From NCBI GenBank assembly GCA_030539615.1, contig JAUNXU010000006.1:1-47482 (forward strand): a stretch of 47,482 bases of DNA. Reading direction: 5' to 3'. Positions 18,001 to 26,775 of this stretch are shown in pieces. The notes beneath the pieces are model-generated. The model did not search any database and had not been told where the DNA came from. It saw nothing but the letters and a program-made list of their open reading frames with translations. This DNA is from Methanobacteriaceae archaeon. Lineage in GTDB: Archaea; Methanobacteriota; Methanobacteria; Methanobacteriales; Methanobacteriaceae. A program made the position numbers and the translations under genes. The stretch's first letter is position 1, and the number at the start of each line of letters is the position of its first letter.

Positions 18001-19401
18001 ATGTTATCTAATAAAAAAACTAATAAAAAATTTGAAAAAGAAATAAATAATATTAAAAATGAATTAGAAAATCCTTTTGGTAATAGACAATTTAGAAAAA
18101 ATATTCCTAAATATGAATTACCTGAAGAAAGTTTACCATCAGATTATGTTTATGAATTAATTCATAATGAATTAAGTTTAGATGGTAATCCATTATTAAA
18201 TTTAGCAAGCTTTGTTACTACTTGGATGGAACCTGAAGCAAATAAATTAATAAATGAGAATATGGGAAAAAATTTCATAGATGTTGATGAATATCCTCAA
18301 ACATTTAGATTACAAGAACGTTGTATTAATATCTTAGCAAATTTATTTAATTCATCTGAAAAAGAAGAAACAACAGGAACTGCAACAATTGGTTCATCAG
18401 AAGCAATAATGTTAGGATTATTAGCCCATAAATGGACATGGCAAAAAAGAAGAGAATCAGAAAACAAAAGCACAGATAAACCTAATATTGTTATGGGTGG
18501 AGATGTACATACAGTCTGGAAGAAATTTGCATTATATTTTGATGTTGAATTAAAATTAATTCCATTAACAGAAAATAAATACACTATAACTCCTGAAGAA
18601 GTTAAACAAGAAGTTGATGAAAATACTATATGTGTAGGTGCAGTTGTTGGTACTACATTTACTGGTGAATCAGATTCTGTTGAAAAAATTAATGATGTAT
18701 TATTAGAAATCAAAGAAGAAAAAGGATGGAATATACCAATACATGTTGATGCTGCAAGTGGAGGTTTTATTTTACCATTTTCAGAACCTGAAATAAAATG
18801 GGATTTTAGATTAGAACAAGTTCGTTCTATTAATGTTTCTGGACATAAATATGGTTTAGTATATCCAGGTATTGGATGGTTACTATTTAAAAATAAAGAT
18901 GACATACCTGAAGAATTAATATTTAATATAAATTATCTTGGAAATGAAATGTCAAATTATTCACTTAATTTTTCTAAGGGAAGTAGTATGATTATAGCAC
19001 AGTATTATAATTTTTTAAGATTAGGTAAGAAAGGTTATACAGATATTGTTAATAATATGTTATCTAATTCTAAATATTTAATAGAACGTATTGAACAATC
19101 CAATAAATTTAATATAATAAATAAAAATGCTGTTTTACCAGTTATTGTCTTATCATTAAAGAATGAAGATAAAAATCTTAATGTTTATAGAATTTCAGAA
19201 AGTTTAAGAAGTAAAGGATGGATTGTACCTGCTTATAGTCTTCCCCCAAATGCTGAAAATGTTAAAGTTTTACGAATAGTTCTTAAAGAAACTATGGGTA
19301 GAAATATGATTGATTACTTTTTAAAAGATTTATTTGAAGTTTATGATAAACTAATTAATTCATTGAAATATGAAAAAAAAGAACATAGTTTATTATATTA
19401 A
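18001..19401 (+). CDS. gadB: Glutamate decarboxylase, bacterial GadB type
   Basis: This 466-residue PLP enzyme has the HVDAASGGF segment (His248, Asp250) and the PLP lysine Lys283 in SGHKYG. It decarboxylates glutamate to GABA, using a proton. Its length equals that of E. coli GadB and is well above the roughly 380 residues of MfnA, the tyrosine/aspartate decarboxylase of methanogens, so it is the bacterial-type GAD. No GadC-like antiporter gene lies nearby, so an acid-resistance role would need an exporter elsewhere. ACAGGAGG precedes the ATG. Transfer from gut bacteria is plausible but untested. A long T run follows the stop. Confidence 0.9.
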   Translation: MLSNKKTNKKFEKEINNIKNELENPFGNRQFRKNIPKYELPEESLPSDYVYELIHNELSLDGNPLLNLASFVTTWMEPEANKLINENMGKNFIDVDEYPQTFRLQERCINILANLFNSSEKEETTGTATIGSSEAIMLGLLAHKWTWQKRRESENKSTDKPNIVMGGDVHTVWKKFALYFDVELKLIPLTENKYTITPEEVKQEVDENTICVGAVVGTTFTGESDSVEKINDVLLEIKEEKGWNIPIHVDAASGGFILPFSEPEIKWDFRLEQVRSINVSGHKYGLVYPGIGWLLFKNKDDIPEELIFNINYLGNEMSNYSLNFSKGSSMIIAQYYNFLRLGKKGYTDIVNNMLSNSKYLIERIEQSNKFNIINKNAVLPVIVLSLKNEDKNLNVYRISESLRSKGWIVPAYSLPPNAENVKVLRIVLKETMGRNMIDYFLKDLFEVYDKLINSLKYEKKEHSLLY

Positions 19402-19705
19402 ATAATTCATTATCTTTTTTTTAATTAATAAATATTTTTCTTAATATTCATATATAAGAAATTTATAAATAATATCTTTTAACATATATAAATATTAATA
19501 TATAATTATGAATTTAAAGTTTATTATTAAATTATAAATTAAAATTATAAAGTTAAAGTGTGAATATAAATAAATTAAATCCCTATGATTCTAAAAATAT
19601 TTATTAAATAATTTGTTTTATCTTTTTTTATGGAAAGGGAATATTAATTTTTTAATCTTTGAATTAATATTTATTTATTATTTTTATGAGAGTAAATTAG
19701 ATATT
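19402..19705. other. Intergenic region with a 10-bp inverted repeat
   Basis: No gene is seen. A T-rich tract after gadB probably ends its transcript. At 19640-19671 AATATTAATT and AATTAATATT form a perfect 10-bp dyad with a 12-base loop, just upstream of the SWIM gene. A frame running into the SWIM gene is open from an ATG at 19613, but the added 31 residues are compositionally AT-driven and poorly supported. Confidence 0.35.
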
Positions 19706-19969
19706 ATGGTAAATAGAATAGAACAAGGTTATGAAATATATGATAATAATTGTGTTACTGTAACTCATTATGAAGATGATCATATAATATTTACAGTAAA
19801 CAGTATTAAAACAGAAACTGTTTATACTGTATCAATGTTATATGGTTACTGGAATTGTGATTGTGCAGATTATCAATATCGTAATCAAAAAAATCCAGGT
19901 AGTTTCTACTGTAAACATTTACAAGCAGCACAATTTAAATTATATGATATCATTAAAAGATCACACTAA
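19706..19969 (+). CDS. SWIM zinc-finger protein
   Basis: The 87-residue product carries a SWIM motif: CDC (about residues 51-53) followed by CKH (about 71-73), the CxCx(n)CxH arrangement that binds zinc and often contacts DNA or protein. Little else is in the chain. I chose the ATG at 19706 because the family resemblance starts there and the upstream extension is hydrophobic, low-complexity sequence; the SD is weak for either start. The zinc-ribbon, ferredoxin and geranylgeranyl reductase genes follow. Function unknown. Confidence 0.65.
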   Translation: MVNRIEQGYEIYDNNCVTVTHYEDDHIIFTVNSIKTETVYTVSMLYGYWNCDCADYQYRNQKNPGSFYCKHLQAAQFKLYDIIKRSH

Positions 19970-20026
19970 AAGAATATTTTTTTAGTTTATATTAATTATT
20001 ATAAAAATTAGGAGTATTGTACTAAA

Positions 20027-20221
20027 ATGAAAATGGAAGAATTAATGGCACCATGTCCTAAATGTGGATCTAAAAATAAAACTCAACATAGAGATTTTGA
20101 TAAAGAATTTAGAGCATATGCTGCAAGTGGAGAACTCAAATGTAGTGATTGTGGACATATTTTTAAAACAAGAGATGAAATGATTGATGAACGTAGAAAA
20201 GAAGAAAAGGAGAATGAATAA
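20027..20221 (+). CDS. Small zinc-ribbon protein, 64 aa
   Basis: The product has two CxxC knuckles, Cys10/Cys13 and Cys39/Cys42, spaced as in a TFIIS-like or ribosomal-type zinc ribbon, and ends in a charged Lys/Glu tail. GGAG lies 12 bases before the ATG. Its stop overlaps the ferredoxin start by one base, so the two are translationally coupled. It could help assemble or deliver the ferredoxin or act with the reductase downstream, which is only inferred from position. Confidence 0.7.
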   Translation: MKMEELMAPCPKCGSKNKTQHRDFDKEFRAYAASGELKCSDCGHIFKTRDEMIDERRKEEKENE

Positions 20222-20388
20222 TGATTATAAAAGATTGGTGTCTATATTGTGGTGAATGTGCTGGAGTATGTGCATTTGAAGCTATAACAGTTCATGAAGT
20301 TAAAATCGAAATTGATGATGAAAAATGTACTAACTGTGGAGTATGTATTAAAGCTTGTCCAGTAAATGCATTAGAATCAGAAGATTAA
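20221..20388 (+). CDS. 2[4Fe-4S] ferredoxin, 55 aa
   Basis: This short gene is easily missed. Its 55 residues carry two cluster motifs: Cys7, Cys10, Cys13 and Cys17, then Cys36, Cys39, Cys42 and Cys46 followed by Pro47. The first motif has Ala instead of the usual Pro after the last cysteine. It overlaps the zinc-ribbon stop (TAATG) and lies 18 bases before geranylgeranyl reductase. In Methanosarcina acetivorans a ferredoxin gene beside the reductase is needed for full lipid saturation, so it is probably the electron donor of the next enzyme. Confidence 0.93.
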   Translation: MIIKDWCLYCGECAGVCAFEAITVHEVKIEIDDEKCTNCGVCIKACPVNALESED

Positions 20389-20406
20389 GATAAAGGAGAG
20401 TAATAT

Positions 20407-21591
20407 ATGACAATAAAAACTGATATTTTAGTTGTAGGAGCAGGACCTGCTGGATCTTCAGCAGCAAAACATGCTGCAAAACATGGCGTAGAAGTTGTAA
20501 TGATAGATAGAAAATCTGAAATAGGATCTCCAAAAAGATGTGCTGAAGGAGCTTCTAAAGAAAGTCTTGAAGAATTAGGTATTAAACCTAATCCTAGATG
20601 GATTGCTAGAGAATTATCTGGAGTTAGATTAGTTGCACCTGACCAAACAAGTGTATGGTTAGATGAAAATACTATAAAACTTCCTGAAGCAGGTTATGTT
20701 TTAGAAAGAAAAGTATTTGATAAACACATGGCAATGGATGCTGCTAGAGTTGGAACAAAAATAATGATTAGAACTGAAGCAGTTTCACTAAAAAGAACTG
20801 ATGATGGATTTTCTGTTGAAATAGAAACTATGGGTAAAAAAGATACTATTGAAACAAAAATGATTATTGCTGCTGATGGTCCAGAATCTCGTATTGGAAG
20901 AATGGCTGGATTAAAATGTAATACTCCTTTAGAAAATATGGAATCTGGAATTCAATATGAAATGGCTGGTTTAGAAATGGAAAATAATAATTGTATTCAA
21001 TTCTATTTTGGAAGTGTTGCTCCTGGAGGATATGCTTGGATTTTCCCTAAAGGTGATGATATAGCTAATGTTGGTTTAGGAATACTTACAGACAAAGCAG
21101 ATAAAACAGCAAAAGAGTATTTAGATGATTTTGTTAAAAATTGTCCTGAAACAAAAAATGCTCAAGCAGTTGAAATGAATGTTGGTGGAGTACCTGTTGG
21201 TGGAGTTGTTGAAGAATCTGTTGGTGATAATATAATTGTGGTTGGAGATGCTGCTGGACATACTAACCCATTTACAGGAGGAGGAATAAATTCTTCACTT
21301 GAATCTGGAGTTTATGCAGGGACTATTGCAGCTGGTGCTATTCAAGAAGGTGATTGTAGTAAATTCAACCTTAAAGATTTTGAAAAACTTGTGAATGAAG
21401 GACCAGCTAGTCAATTTGAAGCTTATATTAAAGCTAAAGATTATTTATTAACATTAGATGATGATGAATTTAATAAAATTGCTGAAGAATTTGCTAAAGC
21501 TGATCTTGATAGAATTAGTCCAAAAACATTGATTAAATTATTAATTAAAGTTTCACCTAAAGCATTATTAAAACTAGGAAAATTATTCTAA
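20407..21591 (+). CDS. Digeranylgeranylglycerophospholipid reductase
   Basis: This 394-residue flavoprotein saturates the isoprenoid chains of archaeal membrane lipids. It has an N-terminal FAD site VVGAGPAGSSAAKHA (about residues 8-22), the PKRCAEG segment near residue 43, and the second FAD motif GDAAGHTNPFTGGG (about 280-293). Length is usual for the family. AAAGGAGAG precedes the ATG. It is coupled by position to the ferredoxin upstream. A short dyad at 21602-21621 follows the stop. Confidence 0.94.
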   Translation: MTIKTDILVVGAGPAGSSAAKHAAKHGVEVVMIDRKSEIGSPKRCAEGASKESLEELGIKPNPRWIARELSGVRLVAPDQTSVWLDENTIKLPEAGYVLERKVFDKHMAMDAARVGTKIMIRTEAVSLKRTDDGFSVEIETMGKKDTIETKMIIAADGPESRIGRMAGLKCNTPLENMESGIQYEMAGLEMENNNCIQFYFGSVAPGGYAWIFPKGDDIANVGLGILTDKADKTAKEYLDDFVKNCPETKNAQAVEMNVGGVPVGGVVEESVGDNIIVVGDAAGHTNPFTGGGINSSLESGVYAGTIAAGAIQEGDCSKFNLKDFEKLVNEGPASQFEAYIKAKDYLLTLDDDEFNKIAEEFAKADLDRISPKTLIKLLIKVSPKALLKLGKLF

Positions 21592-21601
21592 TTTAATGAA
21601 A

Positions 21602-21621
21602 ATAAACTTTTTATAGTTTAT
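21602..21621 (+). terminator. Possible terminator after geranylgeranyl reductase
   Basis: ATAAAC and GTTTAT form a 6-bp stem with an 8-base T-rich loop, 10 bases after the stop; a CTTTTTA run follows. Weak alone but well placed. Confidence 0.35.
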
Positions 21622-21679
21622 ATTCACTTTTTATTAGAGAAATTAATTTATAAAAATTAAAAGGAATGACCAAAAGATA

Positions 21680-22600
21680 ATGAATATGATTAAAATACCT
21701 TGCATAACTGAACAATCATTATATCGTGTTGAAGTTCAAAGATGGCAAAAAAGAATGAAATTATTAGAACCATATACTGATACAATAGTCGTGTTACCTT
21801 GTAGTATGAAAAAACCATACTCTCAATCAAAATCACATAGTCTATTTATGAAGTATTCAAAAGGATTACAAGAAGTAATATTAACATCACCTTTTGGAAT
21901 ATGTCCTAGAGAACTGGAAAAAACTTATCCTATACAATCTTATGATGCTTCTACTACTGGTGATTGGTCTTATGAAGAAATGGATATTGCTGGAAAATGT
22001 CTTAAAGAGTATGTTAAAGATAAAAAAGTAATAGCACATGTATCTGGAGGATATAAAAAAGCATGTGAAATGCATTTAGATAATGTAGTATTCACGTGTG
22101 AAGATGATAATTGTAGATCTAAAGAATCATTAGAAAATTTAAAACAAGAAGTTAAAAAAGCTGATAAAATTTCAAAAAAAGCTCATAGAATACATGATCT
22201 TAGATCAATTGCAAGATATCAATTTAATACTAAAAAAGCAGATGTTCTTATACCAGATGATACTAAAACTTATGGTAAATTTAATATTAGAATAATGTCA
22301 GAAAAAACTCAAATAGCAACTTTACATTTTGAAACAGGTCTTTATACACTTAATCTTCCAGGTGGAGAATTATTAAATCAAGAAAAAATAAATAGGGTTT
22401 TTATTGATTTTGACCTTCAATCAAATACATTATTTGCTCCAGGTATTAATGATGCTGATAGTAGTATTATACCTCAAGATGAAGTAGTTATAATTAAAGA
22501 TAATCAAGTTGTTGGTGTTGGAAAAGCTATGATGGCTGGAGATGAAATGAAAAATTCTAATATGGGTATTGGTGTTAAAGTTAGACATAGGATTAAATAA
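21680..22600 (+). CDS. ArcS-like protein with PUA domain (archaeosine synthase-related)
   Basis: The 306-residue product contains the archaeosine-synthase motif LPCSMKKPYSQSKSHS (residues 39-54, with Cys41 and the KPYSxSxSH block) and ends in a PUA-like RNA-binding domain (about residues 225-305). ArcS converts preQ0 at position 15 of tRNA to an archaeosine intermediate. Full-length ArcS is about twice as long, with an N-terminal TGT-like part that is absent here, so this is the short form or a subunit. AAGGAATGA lies about 14 bases upstream of the ATG. It may be co-transcribed with the reductase upstream, although a possible terminator lies between. Confidence 0.75.
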   Translation: MNMIKIPCITEQSLYRVEVQRWQKRMKLLEPYTDTIVVLPCSMKKPYSQSKSHSLFMKYSKGLQEVILTSPFGICPRELEKTYPIQSYDASTTGDWSYEEMDIAGKCLKEYVKDKKVIAHVSGGYKKACEMHLDNVVFTCEDDNCRSKESLENLKQEVKKADKISKKAHRIHDLRSIARYQFNTKKADVLIPDDTKTYGKFNIRIMSEKTQIATLHFETGLYTLNLPGGELLNQEKINRVFIDFDLQSNTLFAPGINDADSSIIPQDEVVIIKDNQVVGVGKAMMAGDEMKNSNMGIGVKVRHRIK

Positions 22601-22740
22601 TATAAAAAGTGAATTAATGAATATATACAAATAAGTTATATATTTATAGGTATAAATATAAAATACACAGTATTAAGTTTTATTATTGTTTATATAATAT
22701 ATCTATTTTTACTAAGAAAATTAAAGGAGTTCATGATAAT

Positions 22741-23028
22741 ATGGTAGATTTAAAAGAAGAAATTAATAATAAATTACGAGGAATAGCTGACCCACATATG
22801 GGAATAAGTATAGTAGATATGGGACTTATTAAAAATATCACAGTTAATGAAGCTGAAAAAACAGCAGATATCACAATAACACCAACAAATCCAGGATGTA
22901 TGAGTGTTGCAAACATTGCAACTAGTGCAAAAATTGAAGCTGAAAAAGTTGATGGTATTGATAAGGCTATTGTTACAGTTGAAGGCCATATGATGGCTGA
23001 TGCTATAAATGAAATGGTTAATAAATAA
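22741..23028 (+). CDS. MIP18/SufT-like (DUF59) Fe-S assembly protein
   Basis: The 95-residue protein is a stand-alone DUF59 domain. It has the DPHMGISIVDMGLIKNI stretch (about residues 19-35), TPTNPGCMS (about 55-63) and a VEGHMMAD segment. Relatives (SufT, MIP18/CIA2, PaaD) help mature or target Fe-S clusters. Cys60 sits in the conserved PGC loop. AAAGGAG lies upstream of the ATG. It is the last gene before tRNA-Ile. Confidence 0.87.
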   Translation: MVDLKEEINNKLRGIADPHMGISIVDMGLIKNITVNEAEKTADITITPTNPGCMSVANIATSAKIEAEKVDGIDKAIVTVEGHMMADAINEMVNK

Positions 23029-23067
23029 TTTTATTAATCATTATTTTTTAAAATGAAAACCTAAAAG

Positions 23068-23077
23068 TATATATAAT
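23068..23077 (+). promoter_or_regulatory. TATA box, probable tRNA-Ile promoter
   Basis: An A-rich CTAAAAG followed by TATATATAAT forms a good archaeal BRE/TATA element. Transcription would begin near 23100, giving a leader of about 50 bases before the tRNA. No better TATA element lies closer. Confidence 0.45.
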
Positions 23078-23149
23078 AGAAGAGTACATAAATAACTATT
23101 AGATACTGTTACTCTTGTTTTAATTGTATCATTTAAATATTTAAAAATA

Positions 23150-23224
<75 letters not shown>

Positions 23225-23583
23225 CTTAATAAATTTCTATTTTTAGTATTATATCATATTATTTTTATAAAAATTCAACAAAATATTATTAATTTTTTAA
23301 AGTCTTAAATTAATATATGTTCTTTTTTTAAGTAATGATCTTATTAATTAATAGCTTAAAATTAACCATATTTCTATATATTTTTTTTCATAATAACAAT
23401 AAAATAAAACATGATTATATCCATTTAAATCAGCAAATAAGTGTTTAAAATCAATATTTTAATTTTTTTTAAAAACATTTATATGTAATAATATGGATAT
23501 ATATTACTTGGAGCAATGGTAAAAATTTAGGTATGAACATTTCATCCTATTATATTTACCTTTTAATTTATAAACTATTTTTT
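23225..23583. other. Intergenic region with a possible small RNA
   Basis: AT-rich spacer between tRNA-Ile and the convergent radical SAM gene. Its right end holds a strong promoter-like element and a hairpin, listed separately. No open frame longer than about 22 codons follows that promoter. The rest shows nothing recognisable. Confidence 0.4.
23478..23575 (+). ncRNA. Candidate small RNA with own promoter
   Basis: AAAAACA followed by TTTATATG (23478-23485) is a good BRE/TATA match, close in wording to the cdc48 promoter. Predicted transcription begins near 23506. The product would contain an imperfect stem: GGTAAA (23518-23523) pairs with TTTACC (23555-23560), and inner TAGG pairs with CCTA, followed by T-rich sequence. 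An SD-like GGAG-ATG opens only four codons. It runs toward the radical SAM gene on the other strand. Entirely a prediction. Confidence 0.3.
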
Positions 23584-24474
23584 TTAAAAATTATTTAAAG
23601 TACTTTGTTTATACTCAATTTTATTAACTATTTTATAATCCGATATAATATCTTTCATTTTATAAGATAAATTATATTTTTCACAATTACTAATAAATAA
23701 CTTACATAGTTCTTTGTAATTTTCTGCAGGACATGAATAATTATTATGGTATTTATTAATATACTTCTGTTTTAAATTAAGGAAATTTTTATCTAACTGA
23801 TTGAAATAATAATCTCTTTCTCTTAAAGTCATTCCCATATATGAACTTATAAATTTTGCATTATTTTGAAAAGATTCCTTAATAACAGTTAAAATATTAT
23901 CTTCAGAACTTGTAATATAAGGTAAAACTGGTTGTAAAAGAACTCCTGTATAAATACCAGCATTACTTACTTTTTTCATAGCTTTTAATCTTTTACTAGG
24001 TGATGGTGCTCCAGGTTCTATTATTGACGCTAATTTATCATCAGTTGTAGTTATGCTAAACTTAATAATAACATTATTGTCATGATTTATATCTTTTAAT
24101 AAATCAATATCACGTGTTATTAGATTACTTTTTGTTTCAATAGATAATCCACAATCATAATTTGATAAAATATTTAAAGCTTTTCGTGTAATTTCATATT
24201 TTTCTTCCATTGGATTATATGTATCAGACATTGCACCAAAACCAATAATATTCCTAGACCCTATTTTTTTAATTTCTTTCCTAAATAATTGATGTACATT
24301 TTCCTTAGATTTTACTATATCAAAATTTTTAATTTGATAACAACTACTTCTACTATCACAATAAATACATCCATGACTACAACCTCTGTATAAATTAAGA
24401 TTATAATCTACACCAAACCATTTTTCAGGAAATTTATTTTTTGAAATTAAAGTTTTTGCTGGTAAAAATTCCAT
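23584..24474 (-). CDS. SPL-family radical SAM protein
   Basis: The 296-residue protein has a CxxxCxxC cluster site, Cys32, Cys36 and Cys39, in LYRGCSHGCIYCD. This spacing and the surrounding wording match the spore-photoproduct-lyase-like radical SAM group (COG1533) common in methanogens and clostridia, whose function is unassigned. The start ATG has no SD; a TATA-like ATATATATTT about 30 bases upstream (24501-24510) would put transcription within a few bases of the ATG, so the mRNA may be leaderless or nearly so. Confidence 0.83.
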   Translation of the reverse strand: MEFLPAKTLISKNKFPEKWFGVDYNLNLYRGCSHGCIYCDSRSSCYQIKNFDIVKSKENVHQLFRKEIKKIGSRNIIGFGAMSDTYNPMEEKYEITRKALNILSNYDCGLSIETKSNLITRDIDLLKDINHDNNVIIKFSITTTDDKLASIIEPGAPSPSKRLKAMKKVSNAGIYTGVLLQPVLPYITSSEDNILTVIKESFQNNAKFISSYMGMTLRERDYYFNQLDKNFLNLKQKYINKYHNNYSCPAENYKELCKLFISNCEKYNLSYKMKDIISDYKIVNKIEYKQSTLNNF

Positions 24475-24717
24475 ATTGTTCTATTTCTAATTAGTTACCA
24501 ATATATATTTTTAAATAAAATGTGTGATGATTATTTTTATTTAATAATCTTGAGATTGTTACACATTACTAATTTTTCTAATTCTCCTGTTTAAAATTGT
24601 GTATATTTAAATATAGTTAATTATAACTAGATTGTAGAGATTATAATTAATTTATTGATGATGTTTTATGACCCTATTTTATCAAATATATTCTTCTTGT
24701 AATTACAAAATTAATAA

Positions 24718-24903
24718 CAAAAAATTATAGAACAAAATTTAAATTATTTAACACCATTAAAAAACAAAACCAGTAGAAAATAAATCAAAGATGAAATAGT
24801 TGATAAGTTAAAATTCAATTCAAAAATGATATTAAAACAAACACAAGATAAATTAGAAAACAGGCCTAAAATACTAACTAAATTAGATAAATATCAAAAA
24901 TAA
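24718..24903 (+). pseudogene. Possible gene remnant with one internal stop
   Basis: The frame runs 61 codons from an upstream stop to TAA at 24901, broken by a single TAA at 24781. The residues before and after (NYLTPLKNKTSRK, then IKDEIVDKLKF and QTQDKLENRPKILTKLDKY) have the mixed charge of a real, partly coiled-coil protein. No start codon or SD is present. I cannot name the ancestor. It could also be chance. Confidence 0.22.
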
Positions 24904-25113
24904 TTAATTAAATGGTAAAAATAGATTCAAAGTTAATATATTACAACCCTGTATTTTTAAATAAAAATTATAAAAAATAAAGTAAATTTAAAAAATTTAA
25001 TAAATTCTTACTATAATTTTAAAAATTTTCAATAAAATTAAATATTATCTTTAAAAATTAAAGTAAATTTAATAAAATATTATATATACTTTAAAAATTA
25101 AACTAAAAAATAA

Positions 25114-25185
25114 GAAAAACAGGAGGCTACTGATAAAAAAGTTAAAAAACTACCCACAGACCACTATTTCAATTTTAAATTTTGA
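25114..25185 (+). pseudogene. Possible C-terminal coding remnant
   Basis: A 23-codon frame without a start codon encodes EATDKKVKKLPTDHYFNFKF and then stops. It might be the tail of the same lost gene as the fragment at 24718-24903. An alternative reading uses the GGAGG at 25122 with a CTG or ATA start for about 20 codons in another frame. Evidence is slight. Confidence 0.15.
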
Positions 25186-25194
25186 CATATAAAC

Positions 25195-25210
25195 TGTCTG
25201 ATAAAAGACA
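25195..25210 (+). promoter_or_regulatory. Small hairpin with T-run upstream of thiC
   Basis: TGTCT and AGACA pair around a GATAAA loop and are followed by TTTTTC. It lies about 45 bases upstream of the likely thiC TATA box, so it is outside the thiC mRNA. It may end transcription from upstream or be chance. Confidence 0.25.
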
Positions 25211-25253
25211 TTTTTCAAGTTTTTTTTATTAAAAATTTGAATTTTTATCACAC

Positions 25254-25261
25254 ATATAAAT
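25254..25261 (+). promoter_or_regulatory. TATA box of thiC
   Basis: ATATAAAT stands 44 bases before the thiC ATG. This predicts a start site near 25285 and a short leader holding the AAGGAG SD. Confidence 0.45.
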
Positions 25262-25304
25262 AAAGAAAATATTTTTCTAAATAAATAAAAAGGAGAATTT
25301 TATT

Positions 25305-26606
25305 ATGACCCAAATGCAAGAAGCAAAAAAAGGAAATATTACTGAAGCTATGAAAGAAGTTGCAAAAAAAGAAAATGTAACTGAAGAATTCATAAGAAAA
25401 AGTGTTGAAAAAGGATATATTGCAATACCAGATAATAATCAAAGAAAAACAACACATGTAGGTATTGGGGATGGACTCAGAACAAAAGTAAATGCAACAG
25501 TAGGAACATCAACAGACATAAATGATTTAGATATGGAACTTGAAAAAGTAAAAATTGCCCAAGAAAACAAAACTGATACACTTATGGAATTAAGTATTGG
25601 TGGTGACCTTGATCATATTAGACAAACTGTACTAAAAAGTACTAATTTACCTGTTGGAAGTGTACCCATATATCAAACAGCAGTAGAATCCATAGAAAAA
25701 AATGGTTCAGTAGTTACAATGGATGCAGATGAAATGCTTAAAAATATTGAAAAACAAGCAAAAGATGGAATAGACTTTATGGCAATTCATTGTTCAGTAA
25801 ATAGACAAACATTAAACAGACTTAAAAAACAAAAAAGAGAAGCAGGATTAGTAAGTAGAGGTGGAGCATTTATATCCTCTTGGATGGTTCATAATGATGC
25901 TGAAAATCCTTTATTTGAAAATTTTGATCAAATATTAGATATTGTTGAAGAATATGATGTATGTTTAAGTATGGCAAATGCAATGAGAGCTGGTGCTATT
26001 GCTGATTCAACAGATAGGGCACAAATTCAAGAATTAATAATTCTCGGTGAGTTAATTGATAAAGCAAGAAAACGAGGAGTACAAACAATTGTAGAAGGAC
26101 CGGGTCATATTCCAATTAATGAAATTAAAACAAATGTAGATATACAAAAGAAATTATGTAGAAATGCACCATTTTATATGTTAGGACCTATTGTAACAGA
26201 TATTGCACCAGCATATGATCATATAGTATCAGCAATAGGTGCAGCACAATCAGCCCAAGCAGGAGCTAATTTCATATGTTATGTAACTCCAGCAGAACAT
26301 CTTGCATTACCTGGAGTAGAAGATGTTAAACAAGGAGTAATAGCAACAAGAATTGGTGCCCATGCAGGAGATATTGCAAAAGGTGTAGATGATGCTTCAG
26401 AAGATCTTAAAATGGCAAGAGCTAGGAAAAAATTAAATTGGGAAGAACAATATAAAATTGCAATGTGTCCAGAAGATGCTAGAGCAATACGTGATAAAAG
26501 ACCTCCTGAAGAATCAGACACTTGTACAATGTGTGGTAATTATTGTGCAGTAAAAATTGTTAATCAATGGTTAGATACAGCATCGGCCGATGCATTTGAG
26601 GATTAA
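25305..26606 (+). CDS. thiC: Phosphomethylpyrimidine synthase ThiC
   Basis: This 433-residue radical SAM enzyme makes HMP-P, the pyrimidine of thiamine, from aminoimidazole ribotide. Recognisable segments are VGIGDG and NATVGTS near the N terminus, EGPGHIP (about residues 264-270), and the C-terminal cysteine motif. The three cysteines are Cys407, Cys410 and Cys414, spacing CX2CX3C, whereas ThiC of bacteria and plants has CX2CX4C; short methanogen-type proteins may differ here. AAGGAG lies 9 bases before the ATG. Other thiamine genes are not adjacent. Codons are mainly A-ending. Confidence 0.93.
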   Translation: MTQMQEAKKGNITEAMKEVAKKENVTEEFIRKSVEKGYIAIPDNNQRKTTHVGIGDGLRTKVNATVGTSTDINDLDMELEKVKIAQENKTDTLMELSIGGDLDHIRQTVLKSTNLPVGSVPIYQTAVESIEKNGSVVTMDADEMLKNIEKQAKDGIDFMAIHCSVNRQTLNRLKKQKREAGLVSRGGAFISSWMVHNDAENPLFENFDQILDIVEEYDVCLSMANAMRAGAIADSTDRAQIQELIILGELIDKARKRGVQTIVEGPGHIPINEIKTNVDIQKKLCRNAPFYMLGPIVTDIAPAYDHIVSAIGAAQSAQAGANFICYVTPAEHLALPGVEDVKQGVIATRIGAHAGDIAKGVDDASEDLKMARARKKLNWEEQYKIAMCPEDARAIRDKRPPEESDTCTMCGNYCAVKIVNQWLDTASADAFED

Positions 26607-26644
26607 TAAATAATCTTCATTTATTTTTTTTTATTTTTTAAGAT

Positions 26645-26680
26645 GGTGCAAATAAAATTCAAATTTTAAAATATAGCACC
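26645..26680. terminator. Composite stem-loop between convergent thiC and yhgE-like genes
   Basis: GGTGC (26645-26649) and GCACC (26676-26680) form an outer stem. Inside, TAAAATT and AATTTTA (26653-26659 and 26662-26668) form a second dyad. The paired G/C bases stand out in this AT-rich DNA. Its place between two convergent genes suggests a two-way terminator. Confidence 0.4.
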
Positions 26681-26775
26681 TATACTTGTTATTGATTTAT
26701 AAAATTAATTAAAAAAATTTAAAAAATAGTAAAAATAAGAAGTTATAAGTTATTTATATATTAAATAACTTGTTT

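Larger units (their letters stand above)
24475..25304. other. 830-base gap before thiC: promoter, small hairpin and decayed coding traces
   Basis: No intact gene is visible. The left end holds the radical SAM promoter. A broken frame lies at 24718-24903 and another short one at 25114-25185, both listed as possible remnants. Near thiC there is a small hairpin (25195-25210) with T's and a TATA box (25254-25261). I looked for a TPP riboswitch and saw none of its conserved blocks. The middle (24950-25100) is simple AT sequence with imperfect repeats of a TTTAAAAATTAAAGTAAATT type. Confidence 0.4.

Noticed and set aside
25100-25304. TPP riboswitch before thiC
   Set aside because: None of the conserved TPP-aptamer blocks is present, and the likely TATA box leaves a leader of only about 20 bases.
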